A stretch of 19,974 nucleotides of DNA. It comes from Nitrolancea sp040255925 (GTDB lineage: Bacteria; Chloroflexota; Chloroflexia; Thermomicrobiales; Thermomicrobiaceae). Shown here piece after piece: positions 1-6,642 of this stretch (the first letter of the stretch is position 1; the number at the start of each line of letters is the position of its first letter). The DNA is taken from assembly GCA_040255925.1 (NCBI GenBank), contig JBDZVX010000042.1, positions 1-19,974 of the forward strand, read 5' to 3'. The notes below the pieces were generated by a model, which was not told the origin of the DNA, made no database searches, and saw only the letters and a list, made by a program, of their open reading frames with translations. The position numbers were made by a program, and so were the translations under genes.

Positions 1-379
1 CATCGTAGTCACGGGGAAGCGAGGCCATGTGCGAGAGGAGTGCGACGTTCACGAACGGCAGGTCGCAGGCAAGCACCAGGCAGGCGTCATGGACCGCTTC
101 GCTGACACCGGTGTAGATGCCCCCCAGCGAACCGGAGTGGGGAAACCGGTCCGGCACGACACGAAGACCAAATCGTTCATACTCGGGGCGATCGTAGGCC
201 ACAATGAAGATCTCGGATGCCACGGTGCCGGCGCGTTCGATCACCCGTTCGAGCAACGTGCGGCCCTGTACCTCAAGCAACGCCTTGTCCCGGCCCATCC
301 GGCGGCTCTGGCCACCTGCCAGGATCGCGACGCTCAGTGGTTGCTGGCTTCCCAATGCTGATGCTTCCCCTGATTTCAA
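1..379 (-). CDS. mobA: Molybdenum cofactor guanylyltransferase MobA (N-terminal part)
   Basis: The leftward reading frame encodes the MobA signature near the N terminus: AILAGGQSRRMGRDKALLEV, which is the nucleotide-binding LAGGxSxRMGxDKA motif, followed later by VLACDLPFV, which matches the metal-binding Asp region of the family. MobA transfers GMP from GTP to molybdopterin to make the guanine dinucleotide cofactor in the cytoplasm. About 126 codons are present; the C-terminal part lies beyond the left edge, so the gene is cut by the window, not broken. There is no ATG. I chose TTG at 379-377 because an AGGAGG site lies 11 bases upstream; a second TTG at 355-353 is possible. A TACAAT hexamer upstream on the same strand could be a -10 element, but no good -35 accompanies it. 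A related nucleotidyltransferase (for example MocA) is possible but the motif spacing favours MobA. Confidence 0.85.
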   Translation of the reverse strand, partial: MKSGEASALGSQQPLSVAILAGGQSRRMGRDKALLEVQGRTLLERVIERAGTVASEIFIVAYDRPEYERFGLRVVPDRFPHSGSLGGIYTGVSEAVHDACLVLACDLPFVNVALLSHMASLPRDYD

Positions 380-536
380 TACTTCGGCTGCCTCCTGACG
401 TTGAATTGTACTAAAGCGGCGATCCAGGCCCGTGTCACCGCAAATCCACATGGTAACGGGGATCCGGCCTCCGGGGTCGAGTAGACTGTTCTAACAACAT
501 CGCATGCAGGCGGTACGAATCCAGAGGGAGGCTTCA

Positions 537-1379
537 ATGGATGCACAGCCAGCCGCGGTCCCGGGCCTCAGACCCGCCAGCACCATGTCCGCGGCGCTGT
601 ACGGCAGGCTGCCCTTGCACCCGTGGCGAGGCTCCGCCGTCGCCGAGTCCGACGCCTACTTTCTGTTCTACGCGAGGTCCTCGGCGATGGGCTGGCTCGC
701 GGAAGCCAGGGAAGGCGCTTCGGGCGGCTTCTGGGGTATGAACGAGGCTGATGTGAGCCCGAGCTCCGAGTTGCCGCCGTCATGCGCCGCCTATTTTCAG
801 GTGACCTTGACGAACCTGATGGCCGATAGTCGGCTGTTGCCGGTCCAACCCTTCCTGGCCTGTGCCGGGGATACGGTCCGGCGGATCGGTACCCTGGACC
901 TGCAGGCCGTGCAGGTTCATCTGCCGGTGGAGATGCTTCATGCGCAGGCAGGCGCGGTGTCGCGCAAGGGCGCCGTAGGCACGTTGATCTTAGACGCCGG
1001 CTGGTTCGCCGATGTTCCGCCGGACTCGAAAGTCCGGGTGCAGGTGACGTTGCACGGCGGGCCGAACCTGACGATCCGTTCGGCAGCGCCGGAGCTGTTC
1101 CGGTGGATGCAGCCGTTCACGCAAGAGGTCTTCGTGTGCGATTCGTTCTCGGTGTCGGACGACGAGGCACTCGTTTTGGAGCCCACGGGACAGTTTCCCG
1201 CCTGGTGGGAGCCTGGCCCCTATCAGGCCACATTCCGCGGCACTCTCATCGAATGGTCGCTCGACGCGATTGGGTGGCTCGCCGCGTTCCTTGCCGAAGC
1301 GAGTCACCAATCCGGCGTCAGCACCCCGTTAATGCTTGCCGCCGTCCGGCTTGACGGCTCAGGTTCCAACGGCGATTGA
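537..1379 (+). CDS. Hypothetical protein, 280 aa
   Basis: I do not recognise this family. The frame is open from 504, but I chose ATG 537 because a GAGGGAG Shine-Dalgarno site lies just before it (about 6 bases); the earlier ATG at 504 has none. The protein has no signal peptide or clear membrane helix, is rich in Trp, Ala and Leu, and lacks Cys-pair metal motifs. It starts with a low-complexity stretch (about 30 residues), then a compact mixed alpha/beta-looking sequence. The frame shows strong G/C bias at third codon positions, supporting real coding. It is divergent from mobA; nothing nearby suggests a function. Confidence 0.75.
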   Translation: MDAQPAAVPGLRPASTMSAALYGRLPLHPWRGSAVAESDAYFLFYARSSAMGWLAEAREGASGGFWGMNEADVSPSSELPPSCAAYFQVTLTNLMADSRLLPVQPFLACAGDTVRRIGTLDLQAVQVHLPVEMLHAQAGAVSRKGAVGTLILDAGWFADVPPDSKVRVQVTLHGGPNLTIRSAAPELFRWMQPFTQEVFVCDSFSVSDDEALVLEPTGQFPAWWEPGPYQATFRGTLIEWSLDAIGWLAAFLAEASHQSGVSTPLMLAAVRLDGSGSNGD

Positions 1380-1382
1380 GTT

Positions 1383-1414
1383 CGCGGATGCTCCGCGTGC
1401 CGGAGTGCGCCGGC
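1383..1414. terminator. Tandem short hairpins after hypothetical gene
   Basis: Directly after the stop codon, CGCGGA (1383-1388) pairs with TCCGCG (1392-1397) across a 3-base loop, and GCCGG (1399-1403) pairs with CCGGC (1410-1414). There is no T-run, so termination is only inferred from position. Confidence 0.3.
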
Positions 1415-1637
1415 TTACTGGACGGTGTGGTGGCCGGTGATCCGCTCTTCTAAGTAGTGCAACTCCATGAGGTGAGTGAGCATGGGTGTGCGTCATCGTT
1501 TTGCATGGAATCGTGTTTCTGCCAGCCGCCATCCCGTGTGGCTGCCACCGCACGGAGGTCGGGTATGTCGGACTTTCCCATTGGCCACCACATGCACACT
1601 CCGCACTGATCTGTGGGGACCGAGGGAGCACGGGCCT

Positions 1638-1666
1638 TTGATTGATGGCGCTTGGCGATGTATACT
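1638..1666 (+). promoter_or_regulatory. Sigma70-type promoter for the SWIM-protein transcript
   Basis: TTGATT (1638-1643) is separated by exactly 17 bases from TATACT (1661-1666). It is the best promoter-like match in the non-coding stretch 1380-1869 and points toward the SWIM zinc-finger gene, implying a leader of roughly 200 bases. The rest of 1415-1637 holds no supported gene. Confidence 0.5.
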
Positions 1667-1709
1667 CTGTCATAAGTGGTCATCGGGTGGGCGGAAAGGA
1701 CATCAGCCC

Positions 1710-1748
1710 ATGAGCGGTCGACCAACAACTCAAGACCGGGGATCGTGA
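1710..1748 (+). CDS. Putative 12-aa leader peptide
   Basis: ATG at 1710 is preceded by AAAGGA (1695-1700) at a spacing of 9 bases and opens a 12-codon frame (MSGRPTTQDRGS) that ends at TGA 1746-1748. The stop codon is the first three bases of the hairpin arm at 1746-1752. This arrangement, a short translated ORF whose end touches a leader hairpin, is typical of attenuation or translation-coupled control. The peptide has no run of one amino acid that would name a signal; function is inference. Confidence 0.3.
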   Translation: MSGRPTTQDRGS

Positions 1749-1780
1749 GCACCGGGCGCGTTGCGCTGTGGTGCTCATTT
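1746..1780 (+). promoter_or_regulatory. Leader hairpin (possible attenuator)
   Basis: TGAGCAC (1746-1752) pairs with GTGCTCA (1771-1777); inside it, GCGC (1756-1759) pairs with GCGC (1763-1766). It is followed by TTT. It lies between the promoter at 1638-1666 and the SWIM-protein start at 1870 and could act as a weak intrinsic terminator or attenuator. Confidence 0.35.
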
Positions 1781-1869
1781 GACGTTTAGGGAGATGCAGT
1801 CGATAGCGGATCTCGAATGCGCGGCCGAGAGGGGTGGACTCGTCGGCTCCGCGGAAAGGAGAGAGGCTT

Positions 1870-2145
1870 GTGAACTCCAGCATCATCGGAAAGATCGAGA
1901 AGGCCCGCCGGTACGCTGAGGAACCCGACCGCGTCCGGATCGATGCCCTGCGGTTGAATTTCCGTGGTGAACATAGCTGCTACGATGTTCGACTTGAGAA
2001 TGAGCAGTGGTCGTGCTCCTGCCACTCGTTTGGCGCGCTTCAGCTTGGAACGTGCAGTCACATTATGGCGGTCGAGCGACTTCTTGGGTCTATGCTCGCG
2101 GACGAGGCACCGGTCAGCGGGGCAGAGCTCTCGTACGCGAATTGA
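1870..2145 (+). CDS. Small SWIM zinc-finger protein, 91 aa
   Basis: The protein is essentially a single SWIM domain: WSCSCHSFGALQLGTCSHIMAVERLL shows the CxC...CxH zinc-ligand pattern at about residues 47-66. SWIM domains bind zinc and are found in DNA-binding, protein-binding and ubiquitin-like contexts; here there is no attached helicase or MULE transposase domain. I chose GTG 1870 because AAAGGAG (1855-1861) lies 8 bases upstream; the ATG at 1834 in the same frame has no site. The gene sits alone behind a promoter and long structured leader, so expression may be controlled at the leader. A regulatory or nucleic-acid-binding role is plausible but not shown. Confidence 0.8.
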   Translation: MNSSIIGKIEKARRYAEEPDRVRIDALRLNFRGEHSCYDVRLENEQWSCSCHSFGALQLGTCSHIMAVERLLGSMLADEAPVSGAELSYAN

Positions 2146-2160
2146 CGCTGTTTGAAGATT

Positions 2161-2189
2161 GGGTAGCAGGATAATCTCTCCTGCTACCC
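2161..2189. terminator. Perfect 11-bp hairpin after SWIM gene
   Basis: GGGTAGCAGGA (2161-2171) and TCCTGCTACCC (2179-2189) form a perfect 11-bp stem with a 7-base loop, 16 bases after the SWIM stop codon. Neither side has a clear T-run. Its position between convergent genes suggests a shared terminator. Confidence 0.55.
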
Positions 2190-2252
2190 ATCCAGCTCAT
2201 TGGATACGCCCGGGTTCCAGTCGCCATCTCCTACCGGCGCGAGCGATTCTCA

Positions 2253-2558
2253 TCAGTTCCGATAGAGTACCGTACTGGTACCGCCTGCTTGACCCACGGG
2301 CGGCGCGTCGGTGAGAATGACCCGGCGCGGGGATCCTCCGAGAATCTCCGCCGAATCCCAGCAGTCACTGAGCCGCGTCTCCCGTGCCGCCGCAACGAAC
2401 GGTAGTGGCTCGGATGCCGGCGCGGATACCGCTTTCTCCGAAAACAACTCCATCGTGATTGCCGCGACACTCGCGTAACTCACGAGCCAACCACGTAGCC
2501 GCCGGCTTAGCCGGAGCCATCGACGTCCGGTTCGTGGTGGTGCGGTGATTCTTGCCAT
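2253..2558 (-). CDS. Possible small hypothetical protein, 101 aa
   Basis: A leftward open frame with ATG at 2558 and a weak GGGGAT site 8 bases upstream. The N terminus is very basic (MARITAPPRTGRRWLRLSRRLRGW), followed by a moderately hydrophobic stretch (about residues 24-38), which could be a membrane anchor. No family recognised. It follows the membrane-protein gene on the same strand by about 70 bases, so co-transcription is possible. Overlapping open frames on the same strand are also long, so coding status is uncertain. Confidence 0.35.
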   Translation of the reverse strand: MARITAPPRTGRRWLRLSRRLRGWLVSYASVAAITMELFSEKAVSAPASEPLPFVAAARETRLSDCWDSAEILGGSPRRVILTDAPPVGQAGGTSTVLYRN

Positions 2559-2629
2559 AATGGCGATCCCCAGTTCTACGCGCCTGGGTAATGGAGCGTG
2601 CGCTGGATGGATTGTCCAGCGAATCCCTC

Positions 2630-3091
2630 CTACTCGAAGTCGTCTTCGTCAACTTCGAGATCGATGTAGACGGGCTTTCGGACGCTGAGCATGATCAGGA
2701 TGCCGAGCGCGGCGACCTCCATAATGGTCTCCGCGATGAAAATCGGTGACGTAAGCATCGTCTGGCTTGCCTTCCCGGCGACCGGAATGCCGACGGTGGC
2801 GACGATGATATCGAACGCGATGAATACCACGATCATCACGGCGGCGATCAGATAGTAGAAGCGAGCGGTTTCCTCCCCGTCTCTGAGTTCCCCGGACGCA
2901 CCATAACGCCAGGGGCGAAGTAAGAAAATCGCTCCGAACAATGCCAGGAACATCGATAGGCCGAACGTCCAGGACTGGCCTACGTTTTCGGGCGGAAATA
3001 GCGCTCTGAGTAACCCTGTCAAAATCAAGAGGGCGGCCGCCGAGTAGCGCAGGTTGGTTGACCCGGAGGATTCCATCGCCCGTCTCACCAT
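2630..3091 (-). CDS. Four-helix integral membrane protein, 153 aa
   Basis: Four hydrophobic segments are visible: about residues 16-32, 41-58, 78-100 and 112-136. A charged loop (LRDGEETARF) lies between helices 2 and 3, and the protein ends with an acidic tail (LEVDEDDFE) that is probably cytoplasmic. No catalytic motif or known family recognised. The start ATG at 3091 follows a GGAAGGAGAG site at a rather long distance (12 bases from AAGGAG); an in-frame ATG five codons later is an alternative. It is read leftward between a short neighbour (2253-2558) and the small soluble protein at 3289-3639; the 197-base gap upstream may hold its promoter. Confidence 0.75.
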   Translation of the reverse strand: MVRRAMESSGSTNLRYSAAALLILTGLLRALFPPENVGQSWTFGLSMFLALFGAIFLLRPWRYGASGELRDGEETARFYYLIAAVMIVVFIAFDIIVATVGIPVAGKASQTMLTSPIFIAETIMEVAALGILIMLSVRKPVYIDLEVDEDDFE

Positions 3092-3288
3092 AATGACATC
3101 TCTCTCCTTCCGGCGTTGGCCAGGTACTTAAAACGCGCTTGAAAGAGGATACCGCAACGCGAGGTCTGGCGGTGATCCGTAGTGGGTCTTTCTCCATAAT
3201 GCGCCTGTCCGTGGTCTCCGAAAACCGGTTTACCGGCGGTCTGCCACATGACACAGCCCCTGACCGCCCCGCACGGCTCCCGGCGCAC

Positions 3289-3639
3289 TCAGGCCTGGAA
3301 GCCAGGCCGATATCCGGACTCGCTGGCAGCTACTCTGGCGACCATGTCCGCCGCGCTCGCAAGCGCGGCCTCCGGCGTGTCGTAGAGCAGCATATCGCTT
3401 TCCCAATCGTACCGGTCGGCCGCGGCGCCATCTTCGTCGATCGCGACTTCGGTTACGTCCCACCAGTACCGGGGCGGTTCCGTCCGCAGGCTCTTCCGAA
3501 TCGTGATATCAAACGTTCGAGCGACCGCGCGGAAGCGGATGTTCACCCCAAGCAGCCGGGGGTTGTCGCGTAGCGCCTGAATAGGCTCGTGCATGATCGC
3601 GGTGATCTCCTGGACAAGAGCCTCTGCCTGCTGTTCCAT
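3289..3639 (-). CDS. Small soluble protein, 116 aa (paralogue A)
   Basis: The leftward ATG at 3639 has a good GGGGAG site 7 bases upstream. The protein has no membrane segment. It shares a clear pattern with the product of 4554-4943: a PI-x-x-L-x-x-NP-x-L-x-x-V-x-(V/I)R core (residues 19-37), FD(I/V)TI-x-K (about 43-50), a Trp-rich middle (YWWDVTEVAIDEDG), and a C-terminal helix after Y-x-T-x-x-A (YDTPEAALASAADMVARV). The two are therefore probably paralogues, even though I know no name or function for the family. The alternating hydrophobic pattern suggests a small alpha+beta fold with a C-terminal helix. Confidence 0.7.
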   Translation of the reverse strand: MEQQAEALVQEITAIMHEPIQALRDNPRLLGVNIRFRAVARTFDITIRKSLRTEPPRYWWDVTEVAIDEDGAAADRYDWESDMLLYDTPEAALASAADMVARVAASESGYRPGFQA

Positions 3640-3754
3640 GATTCATCTCCCCGTCAGGACAACAGTTCGCCGTGGCTCGCTCGAAACCGTGCCGATTTGA
3701 AGGATTACACGTGAACTTCCTGCGGGCCACGGATCGGCCGCTCGTGTTTACCCC

Positions 3755-3782
3755 TTGACATGTATCATGAATGGTTCATAAT
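3755..3782 (+). promoter_or_regulatory. Strong promoter with internal palindrome, upstream of YHS gene
   Basis: TTGACA (3755-3760), the exact -35 consensus, is 16 bases from CATAAT (3777-3782). Between and over the -10 lies an 8-3-8 inverted repeat: ATCATGAA (3764-3771), TGG, TTCATAAT (3775-3782), with one mismatch. A palindrome here would let a repressor block RNA polymerase. The ATGAA/TTCAT core recalls ArsR/SmtB-type metal-sensor operators, which is inference. Confidence 0.6.
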
Positions 3783-3864
3783 CACCTAACAAGGACCTGT
3801 TAAGGCGGAGGGCGCCCGTCCTCGTGATTGGGTCCTGTTACACATCAGTATTTGACGTGCTACC

Positions 3865-3882
3865 GGGAACCGGAAGGTTCCC
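3865..3882 (+). promoter_or_regulatory. GNRA-loop hairpin in YHS leader
   Basis: GGGAACC (3865-3871) pairs with GGTTCCC (3876-3882) across the tetraloop GGAA, which fits the stable GNRA class. It is followed by TATTTGTG, so it could be a weak terminator or a stability element in the roughly 225-base leader of the YHS gene. Confidence 0.4.
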
Positions 3883-3887
3883 TATTT

Positions 3888-4001
3888 GTGAGCCAAGTTC
3901 AGGGAAGGAGGGCCATCCGCAACTCAGGGGCCATCCTGCTGGCCATCGAGAAGGATCCGTGGAGGATGCTACGGATCAACGACGTTTCTGCTGCTGAGTG
4001 A
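3888..4001 (+). CDS. Possible 37-aa upstream ORF
   Basis: GTG 3888 opens a 37-codon frame ending at TGA 3999-4001, right beside the presumed ribosome site (AAAGGGTGATGG) of the YHS gene. It would allow translational coupling. There is no Shine-Dalgarno site before the GTG, and the peptide (contains AILLAIEKDPWRMLRIND) resembles nothing known, so it may be chance. Confidence 0.2.
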   Translation: MSQVQGRRAIRNSGAILLAIEKDPWRMLRINDVSAAE

Positions 4002-4016
4002 AAGGGTGATGGTGCA

Positions 4017-4292
4017 ATGGCAAAGGATCCAGTTTGTGGCAAGGATGTCCGTCCGGAGGCGGCCTTTGGCAAGGGCGAGTTCATGGGGGACATGCACTAC
4101 TTCTGCTCCGCGAAGTGCGAGGCGGCATACCTGCGGGATCCCTGGGGCTACACCAAGCCCTGGCCGGTGAGCTACAAGGCCGGGCGGCACACGGATTTCC
4201 CACAGTACATCAATCCGCAGGGTGGCGGCCGGGATATCCCCGAGGTCTCCGAGATTATGCGCTATGATGGCTTCGGGCGGCGGATCGGCTAG
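4017..4292 (+). CDS. YHS-domain (TRASH-like) metal-binding protein, 91 aa
   Basis: Residues 4-42 are a clear YHS domain: DPVCGKDV, then MHYFCSAKCEAAYLRDP. The cysteines at positions 7, 30 and 34 match the pattern DPVCGM...Y-x-FCS-x-x-C-x-x-x-F-x-x-DP found in copper ATPases, monooxygenases and stand-alone metal-binding proteins, so transition-metal binding is likely. After the domain come about 50 residues with many Tyr, Gly and Pro and no known motif. The gene stands alone behind a consensus promoter with a repressor-like palindrome, consistent with metal-induced control. The start ATG follows GGGTGATGG. Confidence 0.85.
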   Translation: MAKDPVCGKDVRPEAAFGKGEFMGDMHYFCSAKCEAAYLRDPWGYTKPWPVSYKAGRHTDFPQYINPQGGGRDIPEVSEIMRYDGFGRRIG

Positions 4293-4452
4293 CTGACGTC
4301 CTCAACGGTCACCAGCCGGTGGCCGGGAACACGTACCTCGCCCGCGCTGTTGGCGGGACTGTGCTCTGGGCGCTGCTTGCTGGGAGCCTACGTAGAGAAA
4401 GCCCGGGGCCGTTTCGATCGTCCCGGTGCTGTCTGAGGCGGCAGCGCCTAAA

Positions 4453-4515
4453 TCACGAGGCCGGCTCTCCACTCGTATGTGGATGAGCCTCGTGAATGCC
4501 GGATGAACATCCGGC
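4453..4515. terminator. Double hairpin between convergent genes
   Basis: TCACGAGGC (4453-4461) pairs with GCCTCGTGA (4487-4495), with an inner TCCAC/GTGGA stem. A second perfect hairpin follows: GCCGGAT (4498-4504) with ATCCGGC (4509-4515) across GAAC. They lie between the end of the rightward YHS gene and the end of the leftward 4554-4943 gene, the expected place for a bidirectional terminator. T-runs are weak. Bases 4293-4452 hold nothing else I can support. Confidence 0.6.
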
Positions 4516-4553
4516 GCTTTGGCTTCCCCGAATGTGATCGCCGGTCCAGCCTA

Positions 4554-4943
4554 CTATGCGTCTAACGAGCAGCTTGTCCGGCTGAGGATCGTCTTGACTG
4601 CCGTATCGAATGCCTCAATCGCGGTCGGGTATGGTTTATTGTCCGTCCCCTCGCTGATCAGTTGCCACTGACCACTATCGAGCAGTATGACTTCATGCGC
4701 GAACCAGTAAAAGTGCGGCTGCCAGGGGAAGCTGGCGGTGTCGGGCGTGAATGGCGTGTTGGTGTACTCTTGATCCTTGGCGATCGTCACGTCAAAAGCA
4801 AGGCGCCTGTTGCACATCAGCCGTACCGTGACCCGGAAGAGGTGGGGATTCGATTCAAGATCCTCAATCGGCCGGCGGGCATCAGCCCCGCCCAGGCCGC
4901 TGGAGTGATTATCCGCCACTCCCGGATCGCTGCGTCGTTCCAT
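4554..4943 (-). CDS. Small soluble protein, 129 aa (paralogue B)
   Basis: A leftward gene whose product shares with the 3289-3639 protein the ordered pattern RPIEDLESNPHLFRVTVR (from about residue 24), FDVTIAK, a Trp/aromatic middle (HFYWFAHEVILLDSGQW) and YPTAIEAFDTAVKTILSR near the end. This conservation, more than its length, argues that it is real. The start is uncertain: ATG 4943 gives an N terminus close in length to the paralogue, ATG 4958 sits too close behind GGAAGGA, and GTG 5003 extends it by 20 residues. Function unknown. Confidence 0.65.
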   Translation of the reverse strand: MERRSDPGVADNHSSGLGGADARRPIEDLESNPHLFRVTVRLMCNRRLAFDVTIAKDQEYTNTPFTPDTASFPWQPHFYWFAHEVILLDSGQWQLISEGTDNKPYPTAIEAFDTAVKTILSRTSCSLDA

Positions 4944-5295
4944 CAGTGTTGTTCCCATTTCCTTCCGTGGGCACGCGAGTGGTTCGAATGCTGTAACGCG
5001 CACCCATTCGAGCGTTCAGCCAGCGCCGGCCGCGGATCTCACACCCAACGCACGGTGGATTTCATGCTAAAACTCACTATCGCTTACGGCACGGTCGCCT
5101 GTCAACACCCGTCGCCCACGTCTTTTCGTAAAGGACCTGCCTGCGAGGTGGGGCTTCTGGTTCCGCCCACGCCCGCTGCGTCGCATCAGCGTGGTTCAGT
5201 GCGCGATGGCTCCGCGTGATCCCATCAGCTTGAGCTACTGGACACGGCAATGTCTCTACCTGCCGGCCGTCCTGGACAGCACTTCTCGCCTCCGT

Positions 5296-5324
5296 TTGGC
5301 GTGACGCGCCTAATCGTTTAGATT
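5296..5324 (+). promoter_or_regulatory. Putative promoter for zinc-ribbon/PH gene
   Basis: TTGGCG (5296-5301) and TAGATT (5319-5324) are 17 bases apart and lie 30 bases before the ATG at 5354. That start lacks a Shine-Dalgarno site, so a short or nearly leaderless mRNA is possible. The rest of 4944-5295 shows no supported gene. Confidence 0.4.
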
Positions 5325-5353
5325 TAGGGTGTCTGGAACGATAGCGTCCGCCA

Positions 5354-5833
5354 ATGCCACGAGCGGATCAGGACCTGGTGAGGAAGATACAGGTGGACGA
5401 GCCGAAGTTTTGTCCCTACTGTGGGATGTTCAGCAACCGGGCCGATGTCTGCGCTAACTGCGGGACACCCTTCGGCGGCACTCCGCCTGCCCAGGCGACT
5501 GGAGAGGAAGAGGTTTGGCGCGGGCATCCTGATCCTATTCTCTCCCCACTTGCCGCCCGGATGACGACCTACATTGTGACGACCGAGCGGGTGATCGTCT
5601 CCTCGGACGTGCTGACCAAGAGCGACAGCGTGGACCTCTTCCGGGTGAAGGAGGTCCGGGTTGAGAAGAAGATGCAGCAACGGCTCCGGGGGGTCGGCAC
5701 CATATTCATCATCCCGTCGAACAGCCTCAGTCCGGAGCTGGTCTTCCAATCGGTTCCCCAACCGGACGACGTCGCGGAAACCATTCGCCGGCTTATGGCG
5801 CAAGCCGGCAAGGGGCCGGGTGCGATATCGTAG
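5354..5833 (+). CDS. Zinc-ribbon plus bacterial PH-domain protein, 159 aa
   Basis: Residues 20-37 (CPYCGMFSNRADVCANCG) form a CxxC...CxxC zinc ribbon. From about residue 51 the sequence (EEEVWRGHPDPILSPLAARMTTYIVTTERVIVSSDVL...SVDLFRVKEVRVEKKMQQRLRGVGTIFII) follows the bacterial PH (bPH2/DUF304, YdbS-like) fold: G-HP at the start, T-x-x-R-V-I-x-x in the second strand pair, a V-x-L-x-x-V-x-x-V strand and G-x-G-T-I-x-I. The usual membrane helices of YdbS proteins are absent, so it should be soluble. A C-terminal helix (DDVAETIRRLMAQA) closes the domain. The role is unknown; such proteins probably act as interaction or membrane-peripheral modules. No Shine-Dalgarno site is seen before the ATG. 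Confidence 0.8.
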   Translation: MPRADQDLVRKIQVDEPKFCPYCGMFSNRADVCANCGTPFGGTPPAQATGEEEVWRGHPDPILSPLAARMTTYIVTTERVIVSSDVLTKSDSVDLFRVKEVRVEKKMQQRLRGVGTIFIIPSNSLSPELVFQSVPQPDDVAETIRRLMAQAGKGPGAIS

Positions 5834-5952
5834 GGTACCCTCTGGAGGAGCCCCAATCCTCCCGGCTAATTTGGGTGCCTATTGCTTTTTGCGGCCAGCC
5901 TCCGCGTGGAGGTCGGGTGTATCGGGATTCCCCCATCAGCCGCTAAGTCCGC

Positions 5953-5974
5953 GTCCCGCAAAATCCCGCGGGAC
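5953..5974. terminator. Hairpin downstream of zinc-ribbon/PH gene
   Basis: GTCCCGC (5953-5959) pairs with GCGGGAC (5968-5974) across an 8-base loop, 120 bases after the stop codon. No T-run follows. The rest of 5834-6216 contains no supported gene. Confidence 0.3.
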
Positions 5975-6216
5975 ACCCGGTCGTGTCAACCGGACGTGCG
6001 GTCACGGCGCTGGCGGTCTGCTGATCGAAGCCGCGCCTGAGTGACGCATTGCGGCTCGTCTCTGGCCGGTCTCGTCCTCGGTTGACATGTTCCGCGACAC
6101 GACGGGCAGCCAGACGGTGCTCGCGATCGTTGCGTGGCACTCGGCAGGGGCTACCCATTGATGACGCGCCTGCGGCTGACGAGACCTTGGCGATGAGCCG
6201 GGCTGAACAAGTAGAA

Positions 6217-6236
6217 ACCCGGCCATACGGCCGGGT
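6217..6236 (-). terminator. Intrinsic terminator of the suf operon
   Basis: ACCCGGCC (6217-6224) and GGCCGGGT (6229-6236) form an 8-bp stem with a 4-base loop. Read leftward, the stem is followed by TTTCTACTTGTT, a T-rich tail. It lies 31 bases beyond the sufT stop codon. Confidence 0.75.
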
Positions 6237-6267
6237 ATGCTGTGCGCTGGAGGCGTGCGGCACCCGG

Positions 6268-6597
6268 TTACCAGATGCCGAGGTCGAACTTGGCGTCCTC
6301 GGACATCATGTCGGACGTCCAGGGGGGAGTCCAGACCAGGTTCACGCTGATCTCACCGAGCCCCGGCAGTTCGCCGAGCGCCTTGTTGACCTCTTGCATC
6401 AGGATCGGCCCGAGCGGGCAGCCCATTGAGGTCAGGGTCATGGTGATGATGACATCGGTCTTGCCGTCGTTCTCTTCCAGATCGATATCGTAGACAAGCC
6501 CGAGATTGATCACGTCGATATTGAGTTCCGGGTCAATGACCTCTTTCAAGGCCTCACGGACATCGTCCTCCGTGAAGTGCGTGACCGTGCTCGACAT
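6268..6597 (-). CDS. sufT: Fe-S assembly protein SufT (MIP18/DUF59 family)
   Basis: The 109-aa protein is a single MIP18/PaaD-like domain. It has the family hallmarks VIDPELNIDVINLGLVYDI (about residues 20-38) and MTLTSMGCPLG with the conserved Cys60. In SUF operons this family (SufT) assists maturation of Fe-S proteins, especially under high Fe-S demand; eukaryotic relatives act in cytosolic Fe-S targeting. The ATG follows GGAGGTAACG, a strong ribosome site. It is the last gene of the operon, 45 bases after sufU and just before the terminator. PaaD of phenylacetate oxidation is the alternative family member, but the operon context excludes it. Confidence 0.92.
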   Translation of the reverse strand: MSSTVTHFTEDDVREALKEVIDPELNIDVINLGLVYDIDLEENDGKTDVIITMTLTSMGCPLGPILMQEVNKALGELPGLGEISVNLVWTPPWTSDMMSEDAKFDLGIW

Positions 6598-6642
6598 CGT
6601 TACCTCCGTGTATCTTCGTTCTCCGCGCCTTCCGTTCCGGAA

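Noticed and set aside
1450..1752. Leftward 100-codon open frame in the gap before the SWIM gene
   Set aside because: No convincing ribosome site, no clear third-position bias, no protein-like pattern, and it overlaps the rightward promoter.
4662..5219. Rightward 185-codon open frame opposite the small protein at 4554-4943
   Set aside because: It overlaps the leftward gene whose motif pattern matches a paralogue; the rightward product has no recognisable pattern and a changing composition.
6082..6087. TTGACA sequence in the gap after the zinc-ribbon/PH gene
   Set aside because: No -10-like hexamer at 16-18 bases; probably chance.
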